Shown here: positions 26,143 to 35,212 of the stretch, in pieces | Layout of the letters: each line of letters begins with the position of its first letter | Numbering within the stretch: the stretch's first letter is position 1 | Source of the DNA: JAJEFO01 sp009843725 | Lineage (GTDB): Bacteria; Pseudomonadota; Alphaproteobacteria; Rhodobacterales; Rhodobacteraceae | DNA length: 64,000 nucleotides | NCBI GenBank assembly: GCA_965243215.1 | Contig: CBDEUJ010000004.1 | Span: forward strand, 124,001-188,000 | Reading direction: 5' to 3' | The notes under the pieces: generated by a model | The model's input: the letters and a program-made list of their open reading frames with translations, nothing else | What the model was told of the DNA's origin: nothing | Databases searched by the model: none | Program-made: the position numbers and the translations under genes

Positions 26143-27926
26143 ATGGATCTGTCGGAGGTGTCCGTCCGCGCGGTTGCGGGAGGCGAGGAGTCCCGCTTCA
26201 GGAGCCTGCTGCAGGAGCACCACTACCTCGGCGCGCTGCCGGCGATGGGCGAGACCGTCCGCTACGTCGTCCACCGCCACGAGCGCTGGCTGGCGCTGGC
26301 GGTCTTCTCGGCCCCGGCGCTGAAGTGCGGCCCGCGCGACGGCTGGATCGGGTGGGACCGCGGCGTGCGGTTCCACCGCCTGCACCTCGTGAGCAACAAC
26401 TCCCGTTTCCTCATCCTGCCGGGCGGCCCGCGCAACCTCGGCTCGCGGGCGCTCGCGCTGTGCGCGCGCCGGCTCGTCCGGGACTGGCCGGCCCGCTTCG
26501 GGCACGAACTGCTGCTGCTGGAGACCTATGTCGACCCGGCCCGCTTCCACGGGACCGTCTACCGCGCCGCCAACTGGATCGAGGCCGGGCTCACCCGGGG
26601 TTTCGGCCGCGCCGGGGCGGGCTACCGGGAGCATGCCGAGCCGAAGCGCGTGTTCCTCCTGCCGCTGTGCCGCGACGCGCGGGCCCGGCTCCGGAACGCC
26701 CATCTCGAACCCGACCTGCAGAAAGGAGTTCCCAAGGTGACCCTCAGCACGGAGCAGATGACGTCCATGCCCGCGTTCTTCAGGGACGTCGACGACCCAC
26801 GGCGCGCGGCGGGCCGGCGCCACACGCTGCCCTCGGTCCTTGGCCTCGCCCTTGCGGCGACGCTGTCCGGCGCCCGCGGCTACAAGGCGATCAGCGAATG
26901 GGTCAACGACCTCTCCCCCAAGGTCCTGGCGCGGTTCGGCGTGCGCTTCCGGAACAGGACCCGCATCCCGCCGAGCCGGACGGTGATCCGCGACGTGCTT
27001 GTCCGGGTCGACCCGCGACAGCTCGACGACGCGCTTCGGGCATGGACCGCGGCCAACGGCGGGACGGACAGCGCGCTCGCGATCGACGGGAAGACGATGC
27101 GCGGCGCCATCGACGACGACGGTCGCCAGACGCACGTGCTCGGCATCGTGGGCCACGACACCGGCGCCCACCACGGCAAAAAAAAGTCGGCATGAGAGCC
27201 GGCGCGGACCAGGAGGAGAAGCGGACGAACGAGATCGGCACGATCATCCCGCTGCTCGACACGCTTCCCGACGCCACGGTCGCGGGGCGCGTCGTCACCG
27301 TCGACGCCCTCCTGACCCAGCGCGCCCTTGCCGACTACCTGCTGGAACGCGGCGCGGCATTCCTCTTCACGGTCAAAGGCAACCAGAAGACCCTGATGGA
27401 TGACATCCGGCTCCTGATGGACGAGGCCATGGCGGAGCGCCCCCCGGACTTCGTCCAGGAAAGCGGGAAGCCCGAGCACGGCCGCCTCGAGCGCCGCTCG
27501 ATCTGGGTGTCGTCGGAGATCAACGACTACGTCAGGTTCCCCGGCGTCGGGCAGGTCTTCGCCGTGCACCGCGAGGTCACCGAGGTCAAGACCGGCGAGA
27601 GGAGCGCCGAGACCGCCGTCGGGGTCACCAGCCTGGGCCCGGAGGCCGCCGCCCCGAAGCGCCTGCTGGAGCTGAACCGCGGCCATTGGCGCATAGAGGC
27701 CACTCACCATGTCCTTGACTGGAGCTTCGACGAGGACCGCAGCCGGATCCGCACCGGCCACGGGCCGGCGAACACGACGCTGTTCAGGCGCTTCGCCATC
27801 GGCCTGATCAGGCAGCGCGGGCTGGAGGTCGCGGAAGCGATGCGCGCCATGGCCAGGAAGCCGAGGCGGGTGCTCGACATGCTCCGGATGACTGGAAACA
27901 CGCGGCCGCGGACAGAAGCCGCCTGA
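26143..27926 (+). CDS. ISAs1-family transposase with N-terminal DruA/DUF4338-like domain, interrupted by a frameshift
   Basis: Frame 1 (26143-27195) encodes a DUF4338/DruA-like domain (about residues 1-190; HHYLGALPAMGETVRYVV, NFLILP-like SRFLILPGG), then the H-repeat-associated domain (MPAFFRDVDDPRRAAGRRH) and the first catalytic Asp (LAIDGKTMRGA). It ends soon after an A8 run (27178-27185). The -1 frame continues as KVGMRAGADQEEKRTNEIG with the second Asp (VDALLTQRALA) and the Glu (GHWRIEATHHVLDWS), ending at 27926. A -1 shift on the A run restores one protein of about 590 residues. Whether the shift is programmed or a mutation cannot be decided here. Confidence 0.8.
26143..27926 (+). mobile_element. 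ISAs1-family insertion sequence (ends not resolved)
   Basis: The element is recognised by its transposase and by G+C-rich coding sequence that stands out from its flanks. I looked for terminal inverted repeats in 25870-26142 and 27927-28231 but found no convincing pair, so only the coding core is delimited. It lies between the two catabolic gene blocks. Confidence 0.65.
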
Positions 27927-28231
27927 AAGCGCCGTCCGCCGCGACCGCCGCCCTCGGGAAAGACCGGGGGGCGGTCACGCCTGCCCGGACGATGCCCGGA
28001 CCCTCCGTCGAGCCATGAATCCGCGCTCAGGGACGCCAGCCATGCCGACCGGGCATCGCAAGCACGCCTTGAATCGAGGCCGAAGAACGGTTGGAGCTGA
28101 AACACGGACCTCTCGAGATCGCGCGCCGTGTTGGAACAGATCCGCCTTGCAAGGGCGGCCGACCCAGCATGACATGGCCAACGGAAACGCTACAGTGACG
28201 AATCGTGCCCTCAGCGGTCCCGATGGCGGGT
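27927..28231. other. right flank of the insertion sequence, no gene
   Basis: No supported reading frame. It contains short G+C-rich repeats and probably the right end of the ISAs1 element. Confidence 0.4.
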
Positions 28232-28624
28232 TCAGGCAACACCTAAAGCCGCCTTGCGTTCTTCAAGTGCTTCACGGATCATCGCAACGAGCCCGGGATT
28301 GTCGCATTCCTCGATCGAGCGGACCTTGATGTGCCTCATCCTGGACCCCGTCCCTTCAAGCAGCTTGTCGGGGTTCGAAATGTCTACTCCTCGATAAAAC
28401 CCGAGATTGACCCAATTCTTGTAAGGCAGAATGTAGCAGTAGCCTTCGCTCATCTTCTTTGGTCCGATGCCAAATGTCGCCGCCCGGTCGCCCAGCCGTA
28501 CGACAATGCAGGCATCAGGATCTACGGAAAGCAGGAGTTCCTTCAATCGGATCGTGACAGGCCGAAGTGGCTCCGGCGTCATTTCGACAAGGTCATTGAA
28601 CGCGCCAAATTTTTGATCCGGCAT
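28232..28624 (-). CDS. DUF1801 domain protein
   Basis: This 130-residue protein shows the DUF1801 pattern: ALRP-like helix TPEPLRPVTIRLKELLLSVD, a VRLGDRAATFGIGPKKMSEGYCYI core, NWVNLGFYRGVDI, and a C-terminal MIREALEERKAALG helix. The function of the family is not settled. The ATG at 28624 follows AGGA by about 9 bases; the open frame continues to 28801 without support. It stands alone between the insertion sequence and the second catabolic block. Confidence 0.7.
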   Translation of the reverse strand: MPDQKFGAFNDLVEMTPEPLRPVTIRLKELLLSVDPDACIVVRLGDRAATFGIGPKKMSEGYCYILPYKNWVNLGFYRGVDISNPDKLLEGTGSRMRHIKVRSIEECDNPGLVAMIREALEERKAALGVA

Positions 28625-29089
28625 AGGTCCATCCTGCAATTGATCACTCCCACCTGACTCCAGGTTACCATTGGAAGTCCAGCAGACAATCACGGAAGGA
28701 CCGACCTTCATGCACACTGCAGAGCTGTAGATTCGGGCTCTCTGCCCGAATTCGTCGCGCTGCGAGCGAATGGCGGACTTTCTGAGGGCCATGTGGATCA
28801 ATGCGTCTGCAGTCCCCTGCGCGCAATCTTATGGAAGCGCTTAGAGCAGGTAGGGCTCCTGCGCGCGGATCCTGAACTGGAGCGGGATTCTCCCAATTGA
28901 TGCTTTCCGGAACGGCCCTTCCGATCAGCCCGCAAGTCAATGGCAGTATCCCTTTGCCCATGTCGAGGCTGGCATCCCCTGCCTCCACTGCAGCGTTGCC
29001 GGAGATGCGGGCATTGCCGTCGTCCGGGTCCTGGCGGGGCCGCGTGGCAACAAGACTGTGTCGATAACAAGTCTGTTGATCTTCGTTGC
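28625..29089. other. intergenic stretch upstream of the second catabolic block
   Basis: No gene is supported. On the minus strand a motif-free frame of about 75 codons (near 28800-29030) looks protein-like in composition, but I cannot assign it. The promoter for the operon starting at 29157 should lie at its right end. Confidence 0.35.
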
Positions 29090-29109
29090 TAGTGGGAATA
29101 TAGTGGGCA
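29090..29109 (+). promoter_or_regulatory. tandem GTGGGCA motif, copy 5
   Basis: GTGGGAA at 29092 and GTGGGCA at 29103 are 11 bp apart. The site lies about 50 bp upstream of the isochorismatase-like gene and closely matches copy 2 in front of that gene's relic. Confidence 0.5.
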
Positions 29110-29156
29110 GGATGTGGGGCAACGAATCCCCATGACGATGCCAGGGAGAACCAGCC

Positions 29157-29828
29157 ATGCCGCACGAAGTAAGGATTCCGGACTACGTGATCGAACGGAT
29201 AATGGCCAAACGTGGCAAGCTGGAGGTGTTTGACAGTTTCGAGGCAGCGAAGACGGCATTTCTCGTCATCGACATGCAGAACTTCTATGTTGCAGAGGTC
29301 GATACGGCGATCTCCATCGTTCCCAACATCAATCGCATTGCGGCAGCTTGCCGTGACAAGGGCGTCCCGGTGATATGGGTCATTATGAAATGCGCCGAGA
29401 AAGAGGGCGAGCCGAGTCAATGGCCGATATATCACCGGTACTTCTTCACCGAGGCGAAGGGACAGAACCATCTGACCAAGCTTTCGCCCGGTAACGAGGG
29501 ATTCGAGATCTACCCGGGCCTGGACGTGAAGCAGGAGGACCTGGTGGTGACCAAGCGCCGGTTCTCGCCCTTCATCGTGGGTGCGTCGAACCTGCATGAC
29601 ATTCTGCAGGAGATGGGGGTCGAGAACCTGATCGTGGCCGGGACAGCGACCAACATGTGCTCCGAAAGCACGGCACGTGATGCGATGATGCTGGATTACA
29701 AGGTGATGATGGTCGAGGACGCAAATGCAGCCCGATACGACGAGGACCACATCGTCGGATTGACCTCGTTCTACCAGAGCTTTGGTGACGTCAGGACAAC
29801 CGATGACGCGATTGCAATGATCGACTGA
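29157..29828 (+). CDS. isochorismatase-family cysteine hydrolase
   Basis: This 223-residue hydrolase has the family triad: Asp in FLVIDMQNFY (about residue 39), Lys in DLVVTKRRFSPF and the nucleophile Cys in AGTATNMCSEST (about 169). It belongs with the N-carbamoylsarcosine amidase/RutB-like amide hydrolases more than with true isochorismatases. It would hydrolyse an amide or carbamoyl compound in the cytoplasm. It heads a four-gene run, 4 bases before the enoyl-CoA hydratase gene, and has the tandem motif upstream. A relic of its N-terminus is at 1842. Confidence 0.83.
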   Translation: MPHEVRIPDYVIERIMAKRGKLEVFDSFEAAKTAFLVIDMQNFYVAEVDTAISIVPNINRIAAACRDKGVPVIWVIMKCAEKEGEPSQWPIYHRYFFTEAKGQNHLTKLSPGNEGFEIYPGLDVKQEDLVVTKRRFSPFIVGASNLHDILQEMGVENLIVAGTATNMCSESTARDAMMLDYKVMMVEDANAARYDEDHIVGLTSFYQSFGDVRTTDDAIAMID

Positions 29829-29832
29829 TCCG

Positions 29833-30630
29833 ATGTCGGGCGACACGCAAATCGTTGTCTCCACGGAAGGTGGCGCAGGCGTCATCCGCTTCGCCCGGCC
29901 TGAGGCGCGCAATGCGCTGACCGATCAGATGCTGTCGGAGACCCGTGCCCGGATGGAGGCGTGGGAGAGGGACCGGTCCATCGTTTCGGTGATCCTGACC
30001 GGCAACGATGCCGCCTTCTGCGCCGGCGGCGATGTCAAGGGCGCCGCGGCCAACGACTTGGCCACCTTTGAGAAGTACCGTCACAGGCATACGCAATCCG
30101 TCTGGCACGACTTTGTGCGGTTCCTTGGCAACTATACCAAGCCCGTGATTGCAGCCGTTGAAGGCTACGCATTCGGGGGTGGGCTGGAGATCGCCCTCCG
30201 GTGCGATTTCATCGTCGGTTCCGAAACCGCGAAACTCGGCCTGACCGAAGCCAGGCTCGGCCTCTTTCCGATTCTCGGTGGCGCTTGGTCGCTTGCCCGC
30301 ACGGTAGGGGAGCGAAAGGCAAAGGAACTGGCATTCACGGGACGCCGCATTGATGCGGAAGAGGCTCTCGCGCTCGGCATACTGAACCATGTGGTGCCCG
30401 CCGGCCGCGCAGTAGCCAAGGCGATTGAGATCTCTGACGAAATCGAGACGAGCGCACCCTTGGCTGTCATGGCCGTCAAGCAGGCCGTCAACCGCGCGGC
30501 CTCCCAGACGTTCGAAGAGGCGTTGGCGGCAGGAGGGGACCTTTCGGCGTTGCTGATGTTTTCGGAAGACCGGGCGGAGGGCCTCGCCGCCTTCATCGAG
30601 AAACGCAAGCCCAAGTGGAAAGGCGCATGA
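29833..30630 (+). CDS. enoyl-CoA hydratase/isomerase family protein
   Basis: This 265-residue crotonase-fold protein has the oxyanion-hole segments GNDAAFCAGGDVKGAA (about 57-72) and KPVIAAVEGYAFGGGLEIAL, and a catalytic-type Glu in LTEARLGLFPILGG. It acts on a CoA thioester, which links this block with the acyl-CoA synthetase block at 20443. Its stop overlaps the ATG of the first FAD oxidoreductase (ATGA). Confidence 0.87.
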   Translation: MSGDTQIVVSTEGGAGVIRFARPEARNALTDQMLSETRARMEAWERDRSIVSVILTGNDAAFCAGGDVKGAAANDLATFEKYRHRHTQSVWHDFVRFLGNYTKPVIAAVEGYAFGGGLEIALRCDFIVGSETAKLGLTEARLGLFPILGGAWSLARTVGERKAKELAFTGRRIDAEEALALGILNHVVPAGRAVAKAIEISDEIETSAPLAVMAVKQAVNRAASQTFEEALAAGGDLSALLMFSEDRAEGLAAFIEKRKPKWKGA

Positions 30631-32201
30631 ACCGCAAGTTCGACGCCATTGTCATTGGAGGGGGCCACAACGGCCTGACCTGTGGCGCGTATCTTGCGCG
30701 TGCGGGCAAGAGGACGCTCGTGCTCGAACAGAAGCCAGTCGTTGGCGGCGCAAGCGTCACCGAGGAGTTCTCGCCGGGCTTTCGCGCCTCGACCTATTCC
30801 TACATACTTGGCCACCTGCATCCGAAGGTCATCGAGGATCTTGAGCTGAAGAGATTCGGGCTGGAGTACTGCCCGCAGCCAAACGTCTTCAATCCGACCG
30901 AAGATGACGGGATCATCTTCACCGCGGACCCGGCAAGGACCCGCGAACAGATCGCGCGGTTTTCGCAAAGGGACGCCGAGAACTACCCGAAGTTCTTCGA
31001 ACGCCTGCGGTCTTCGGTCGATATCCTGCGCAGGCTGCAGCTCGAGACGCCCGTGAATCCGTTCCGCGGCGATCCCGCAGGCTTGTGGACAGCCGCGCGC
31101 TTCGCATGGCGCTACCGCAAGTCGGAAGAAGCGTTCTACGACCTGGTGCGCGCCCTTTCGATGAGTGCCCACGACTATGTCAGCCGGTGGTTCGAGCACG
31201 ACCTTGTCAAGGCCAAGTTCATGTTCTGGGGCACGATGGGGATTAGCGACGGACCTTATGCGCCTGGCTCTGCATTCTGCATCGTCGCCAACCTGGTCGG
31301 CCAGATCGGGATGAACTTCTGCAAGGGCGGCATGGGAGCGGTTGCCGACGCCATAGCGGCCTCCGGCGAAGCGCATGGCATGGAGATTCAATGCGACGTC
31401 TGGGTCGAGGAGATACTGGTTCAGGACGGGCGGGCGGTTGGCGTGCGGCTGCGCTCGGGAGAGGAAATCGATGCCGGGCGCGTGATCTCGGCGGCAAATG
31501 TGAAATGCACGTTCCTTGACATGGTCGGCGCAGAGCACCTGCCGGAGAATTTCGTGGAGGATGTCAAGGGAATCCGGTCCCGCGGCAACGGCTTCAAGAT
31601 TCTCTGCGCCGTGGACCGGCTGCCGCGATACAAGGGCTTCAGCGCGGAAAGGACCGGGGTCGACTACCCGGCCTATTGCCACATCTGCCCGACGCCCGAA
31701 TACCTGGAGCGCGCCTATCAGGAAGCAAGGTTCGGCTGGTACTCCTCCGATCCCTACCTGAGTCCGAACGTGCCCACCCATACCGACCCGTCGCTCGCCC
31801 CCGAGGGCAAGCACGTTGTCGTCGTCTATGGCGGCGTCTCGCCTCACGAACTGCGCAATTCCGACTGGGACCGGGAAAGGCCGCAGCTGGTCAAGAACGC
31901 CTTTGCCGTCATGGACCGCTTCGCGCCGGGCTTCTCAAGGAGCGTGATCGACCACAAGGCGATCACGCCGAAGGACATCGAGGCCGACATCAACATGCCC
32001 GGCGGCAATGCCGATCATGGCGAACTGAGCCTGGACCAGCTCTTCTTCATGCGCCCGGTGCCGCGCTATGCCGACTATCGCAGCCCGGTGAAGAACCTCT
32101 ACCAGACGGGCGCTTCGACCCATCCCGGCGGGTCGGTTTCGGCCCTGCCTGGCCACAACGCCGCAAGGGAAATCCTGAGTGATTGGAGATGGCGTGCATG
32201 A
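30627..32201 (+). CDS. FAD-dependent oxidoreductase (phytoene-desaturase-like), copy A
   Basis: This 524-residue flavoprotein begins with a Rossmann dinucleotide site (DAIVIGGGHNGLTCGAYLAR, residues 5-24) and keeps the C-terminal FAD contact region (KNLYQTGASTHPGG, VSALPGHNAARE). It resembles NAD(P)/FAD oxidoreductases of the CrtI-like group. The substrate is unknown; the lack of carotenoid genes nearby argues against a pigment role. The ATG at 30627 overlaps the hydratase stop. A close paralogue starts where this gene ends. Confidence 0.8.
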   Translation: MNRKFDAIVIGGGHNGLTCGAYLARAGKRTLVLEQKPVVGGASVTEEFSPGFRASTYSYILGHLHPKVIEDLELKRFGLEYCPQPNVFNPTEDDGIIFTADPARTREQIARFSQRDAENYPKFFERLRSSVDILRRLQLETPVNPFRGDPAGLWTAARFAWRYRKSEEAFYDLVRALSMSAHDYVSRWFEHDLVKAKFMFWGTMGISDGPYAPGSAFCIVANLVGQIGMNFCKGGMGAVADAIAASGEAHGMEIQCDVWVEEILVQDGRAVGVRLRSGEEIDAGRVISAANVKCTFLDMVGAEHLPENFVEDVKGIRSRGNGFKILCAVDRLPRYKGFSAERTGVDYPAYCHICPTPEYLERAYQEARFGWYSSDPYLSPNVPTHTDPSLAPEGKHVVVVYGGVSPHELRNSDWDRERPQLVKNAFAVMDRFAPGFSRSVIDHKAITPKDIEADINMPGGNADHGELSLDQLFFMRPVPRYADYRSPVKNLYQTGASTHPGGSVSALPGHNAAREILSDWRWRA

Positions 32202-33778
32202 GCACGCACCGAAAATACGACGCCATCGTGGTGGGCGGCGGTCATAACGGCCTGACTTGCGGCGCCTATCTGGCGCGCGCGGGCAAGAGGACGCTCATCC
32301 TTGAACAGAAACCCTACGTCGGCGGGGCGAGCGTCACGGAAGAGTTCTCTCCCGGATTCCGCGCCTCGACCTATGCATTCATCCTTGGCCATCTGCATCC
32401 CAAGGTGATCAAGGAGCTGGAACTGAGGAAGTTCGGGCTGGAGTACTACCCGCAACCAAACGTCTTCAACCCGACCGAAGACGACGGGATCATCTTTTCG
32501 AAGGACCCGGTTAAGACCCGCGAGCAGATCGCGCGGTTTTCGCGAAGCGACGCGGAGAACTACCCGAAATTCTTCGCCCGGCTGCAATCGACCATCGAAA
32601 TCCTGCGCAGGCTGCAGCTCGAGACGCCCGTGAACCCCTTCCGCAAGGATCCGGCGGGCATCATGAGGACGCTCGGATTCGCCTGGCGCTACCGGAACGC
32701 CGAGAAGGAGGTGTACAACCTCCTTCACGCGCTTTCCATGAGCGCGCATGACTATGTGGGGCAGTGGTTCGAGAATGACCTGGTCAAGGCCAAGTTCATG
32801 TTCTGGGCGACGATCGGGGGCAATGTCGGCCCCTACAGTCCGGGCACGGCGTTCTACCTCGTCACCCACCTGATCGGTCAGACCGGCATGAGCTTTTGCA
32901 AGGGCGGCATGGGAGCGATCGCCGACGCCCTTGCCGCCTCGGGTGAAGAGCATGGCATGGAAGTCCAGTGCGACGCGTGGGTCGAGGAAATCCTGGTGCG
33001 CGACGGGCGCGCCTACGGGGTGCGCCTCCGGTCGGGCGAGGAGATCCATGCCTCGCGTGTGGTTTCGAACGTGAACGTCAAGCGCACCTTCCTGGACATG
33101 GTTGACAGGTCGCACCTTCCCGACGAGTTCGTGGACGATGTGGAGGGCTTTCGCGCGCGCGGCATGGGCTTCAAGCTCCTTTGCGCGGTCGACCGGCTGC
33201 CGCAGTACAAGGGATTCAGCCAGGAAAGGACTGGGGTCGACTACCCCGCCTATGCACACATCTGCCCGACTCCAGAGTTCCTGGAACAGGCCTTCCATGA
33301 CGCCAAGTTCGGCTGGTACAGCCAAGAGCCGTTCCTGAGTCCCAACGTGCCAAGCTACACCGATCCGACGCTGGCTCCCGAGGGCAAGCACGTCGTGGTG
33401 TTCCAGGGCGGTGTGACGCCATATGAGTTGCGCAATTCCGACTGGGACCGGGAGGGGCCTCAAGTCGTCAGGAACGCCTTCGCCGTCATGGACCGGTTCG
33501 CGCCGGGGTTCTCCGACAGCGTGATCTCCCACAAGCTCATCACGCCGAAGGACATCGAGGCCGACATCAACATGCCGGGTGGCAACTCCCAGCACGGGGA
33601 ACTGACGCTCGACCAGATCTTCTTCATGCGGCCAGTCCCGCGGTACGCCGACTACCGCAGCCCGGTGAAGTGTCTCTACCAATGCGGCGCCTCGACCCAT
33701 CCGGGCGGCGCCGTTTCGGCCGTTCCTGGGCAGAACGCGGCGCGGGAAATCCTCAAGGACTGGAGATGGCGGGCGTGA
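32198..33778 (+). CDS. FAD-dependent oxidoreductase (phytoene-desaturase-like), copy B
   Basis: This 526-residue protein is very similar to copy A along its whole length, with shared blocks such as GRFASTY-like PGFRASTYAFILGHLHPKVI, LETPVNPFRKDPAGI and DIEADINMPGGN. The Rossmann site (DAIVVGGGHNGLTCGAYLAR) and C-terminal FAD site are intact. It is translationally coupled to copy A (ATGA overlap at 32198). Differences are spread out, so the two have probably diverged in substrate or form a heteromer. Both appear functional. Confidence 0.8.
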   Translation: MSTHRKYDAIVVGGGHNGLTCGAYLARAGKRTLILEQKPYVGGASVTEEFSPGFRASTYAFILGHLHPKVIKELELRKFGLEYYPQPNVFNPTEDDGIIFSKDPVKTREQIARFSRSDAENYPKFFARLQSTIEILRRLQLETPVNPFRKDPAGIMRTLGFAWRYRNAEKEVYNLLHALSMSAHDYVGQWFENDLVKAKFMFWATIGGNVGPYSPGTAFYLVTHLIGQTGMSFCKGGMGAIADALAASGEEHGMEVQCDAWVEEILVRDGRAYGVRLRSGEEIHASRVVSNVNVKRTFLDMVDRSHLPDEFVDDVEGFRARGMGFKLLCAVDRLPQYKGFSQERTGVDYPAYAHICPTPEFLEQAFHDAKFGWYSQEPFLSPNVPSYTDPTLAPEGKHVVVFQGGVTPYELRNSDWDREGPQVVRNAFAVMDRFAPGFSDSVISHKLITPKDIEADINMPGGNSQHGELTLDQIFFMRPVPRYADYRSPVKCLYQCGASTHPGGAVSAVPGQNAAREILKDWRWRA

Positions 33779-33789
33779 CCTGCGGGGCC

Positions 33790-34753
33790 ACGACACGTGC
33801 GGCCGGACCGATTCGTTCTTCCGCGTCGTGGTGCCGCATCTGTCACGCACCATCCCGGGCAACCCGGACATCATCATCAACATGTCGGGTGCAGGCGGCC
33901 TGAAGGCCAACAATTGCGCAAGCAACGAGATGCCGAACGAAGGCTCGGAAATGCTCTGTGCGCCATGGCTGTCCGTTGCACAGCTTACCCGTCGCGAAGG
34001 GGTTCGCTTTGACTACTCAAGGATGCGCGCCGTTGGCGGCGAAACGGCGATCAACATCGCGGTCGCCAACAAGGGCATCATGATCGACGGCGACCGCACA
34101 ACTGCCGGGCGAGGTTCGCAACCGCTTGTCGTTGCCGGCCTCAGCCCGTCTTCCACGCTTGACCTGCGTCGGCGCCTGGGCTTCGACATACTCGGAATCG
34201 ACTGCGTCTACATTCCGGACTGCCGCGGGCAGGCCAAGCAGTTCCCGGCCTCCCGTCGGGCGAGATCAGCCTGATCGGCACCAACTACGGCTCGTTCGCC
34301 GCAACAGTGGGCGAGGCACTGGTTGATCAGGGCCCGGGCATTCTGTGGGTCGAGTACGACAAGACCGATGCCGACGGAAACGTCCTGCCGAGATCGACGC
34401 AGCTCGCCGAGCTTGGCGTGCCGACGCTGGTCGAACTGCATGAAGCGATGCATGGTTCGGCGCCGTCCGGCCCGCATTGGGAGGCCTACAAGACGCTGAA
34501 CGCGATGACGACGATGGGTCTGTCGGTCTGGCTGCCGGAAGGCACTCCGGACGAGGCGTTCGACGCGCTCAAGGCCGGGTGGGAGGCTCTTCCGAGCGAT
34601 CCGGAGTTCATCGCGGCGCATGAGAAGGCGTTCGGCAAGCCCGTCGGGTTCGTCACCTGCGAAATGGTTGCCGCCGCCGCTGCAAGCATTGGCGACATTC
34701 CGGAGGAAATGGTGCAGTTCTACCTGGACTACATCGCGGAAGGCGAACAGTAA
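33790..34753 (+). pseudogene. TctC-like (tripartite tricarboxylate transporter) binding-protein pseudogene
   Basis: One frame (about 33790-34274) reads TCGRTDSFFRVVVPHLSRTI, PGNPDIIINMSGAGGLKANN and LRRRLGFDILGID, as in TctC/Bug-type receptors. It loses its signal peptide and N-terminal start. Near 34250-34275 the homology switches frame and continues as ISLIGTNYGSFAATVGEALV through to QFYLDYIAEGEQ at 34753. A missing start and a frameshift mean it is not functional. It probably once supplied uptake for the neighbouring catabolic genes. Confidence 0.65.
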
Positions 34754-35212
34754 TCCCGCCAGGGCCCACGCAAGCCGTGGGCACTCGAAGTCTCGGTTGC
34801 CGGCATTTGCCGGTGACCGTTTGTCGCCGGTCGGTGATCCCTCCGCCCTGCAAACGGGCCGACTTCCCGATGGAAACACTCCATCGAGAAACAATCGGGA
34901 ATCTGGTCCCGGTACCGAACGCCGTGGAAATCGCGTAGTTCTCCGACATCACCTTCGATGGGTAACGTCCGCGACCCAAAACCTTCGGAAGCGCCTGCTT
35001 CCGTGCCCCCCAAAAAAGCCGCTGCAAGGGAAGGCCGGGGCCGCGACGGTCACCGGTGGCAGGCGCAGTCTGGACACATGCTTCGAGATCGATCCGTCAG
35101 ATGACCGCAATGTGCCTTGATGGGACGGGAAAGCTGCAAGGCGCTTCGTCTTGCTGCGTGAACGCGTTCGAACAGCCGTTGACACGGGAGGTCAAGCCTT
35201 TACCTCGGCGTC
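34754..35212. other. intergenic region upstream of mfd
   Basis: It contains a stem-loop GCCCACG/CGTGGGC (34764-34782) right after the TctC pseudogene and further inverted repeats near 34865-34900 (TCCCGAT/ATCGGGA). No gene is supported. The mfd promoter should be in its last 100 bases. Confidence 0.4.

Noticed and set aside
26143..26720. DruA-like domain as a sign of a Druantia defence island
   Set aside because: The domain is fused to a transposase and no druB-E, helicase or other defence genes are nearby.
30165..31847. 560-codon minus-strand frame opposite FAD copy A
   Set aside because: Antisense shadow without motifs; the plus strand codes for a clear flavoprotein.
32099..33925. 608-codon open frame on the minus strand opposite the FAD oxidoreductase genes
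   Set aside because: It mirrors the codon pattern of real genes in high-GC DNA, is His/Arg/Val-rich and has no motif. The plus-strand genes have intact FAD sites and coupled starts.
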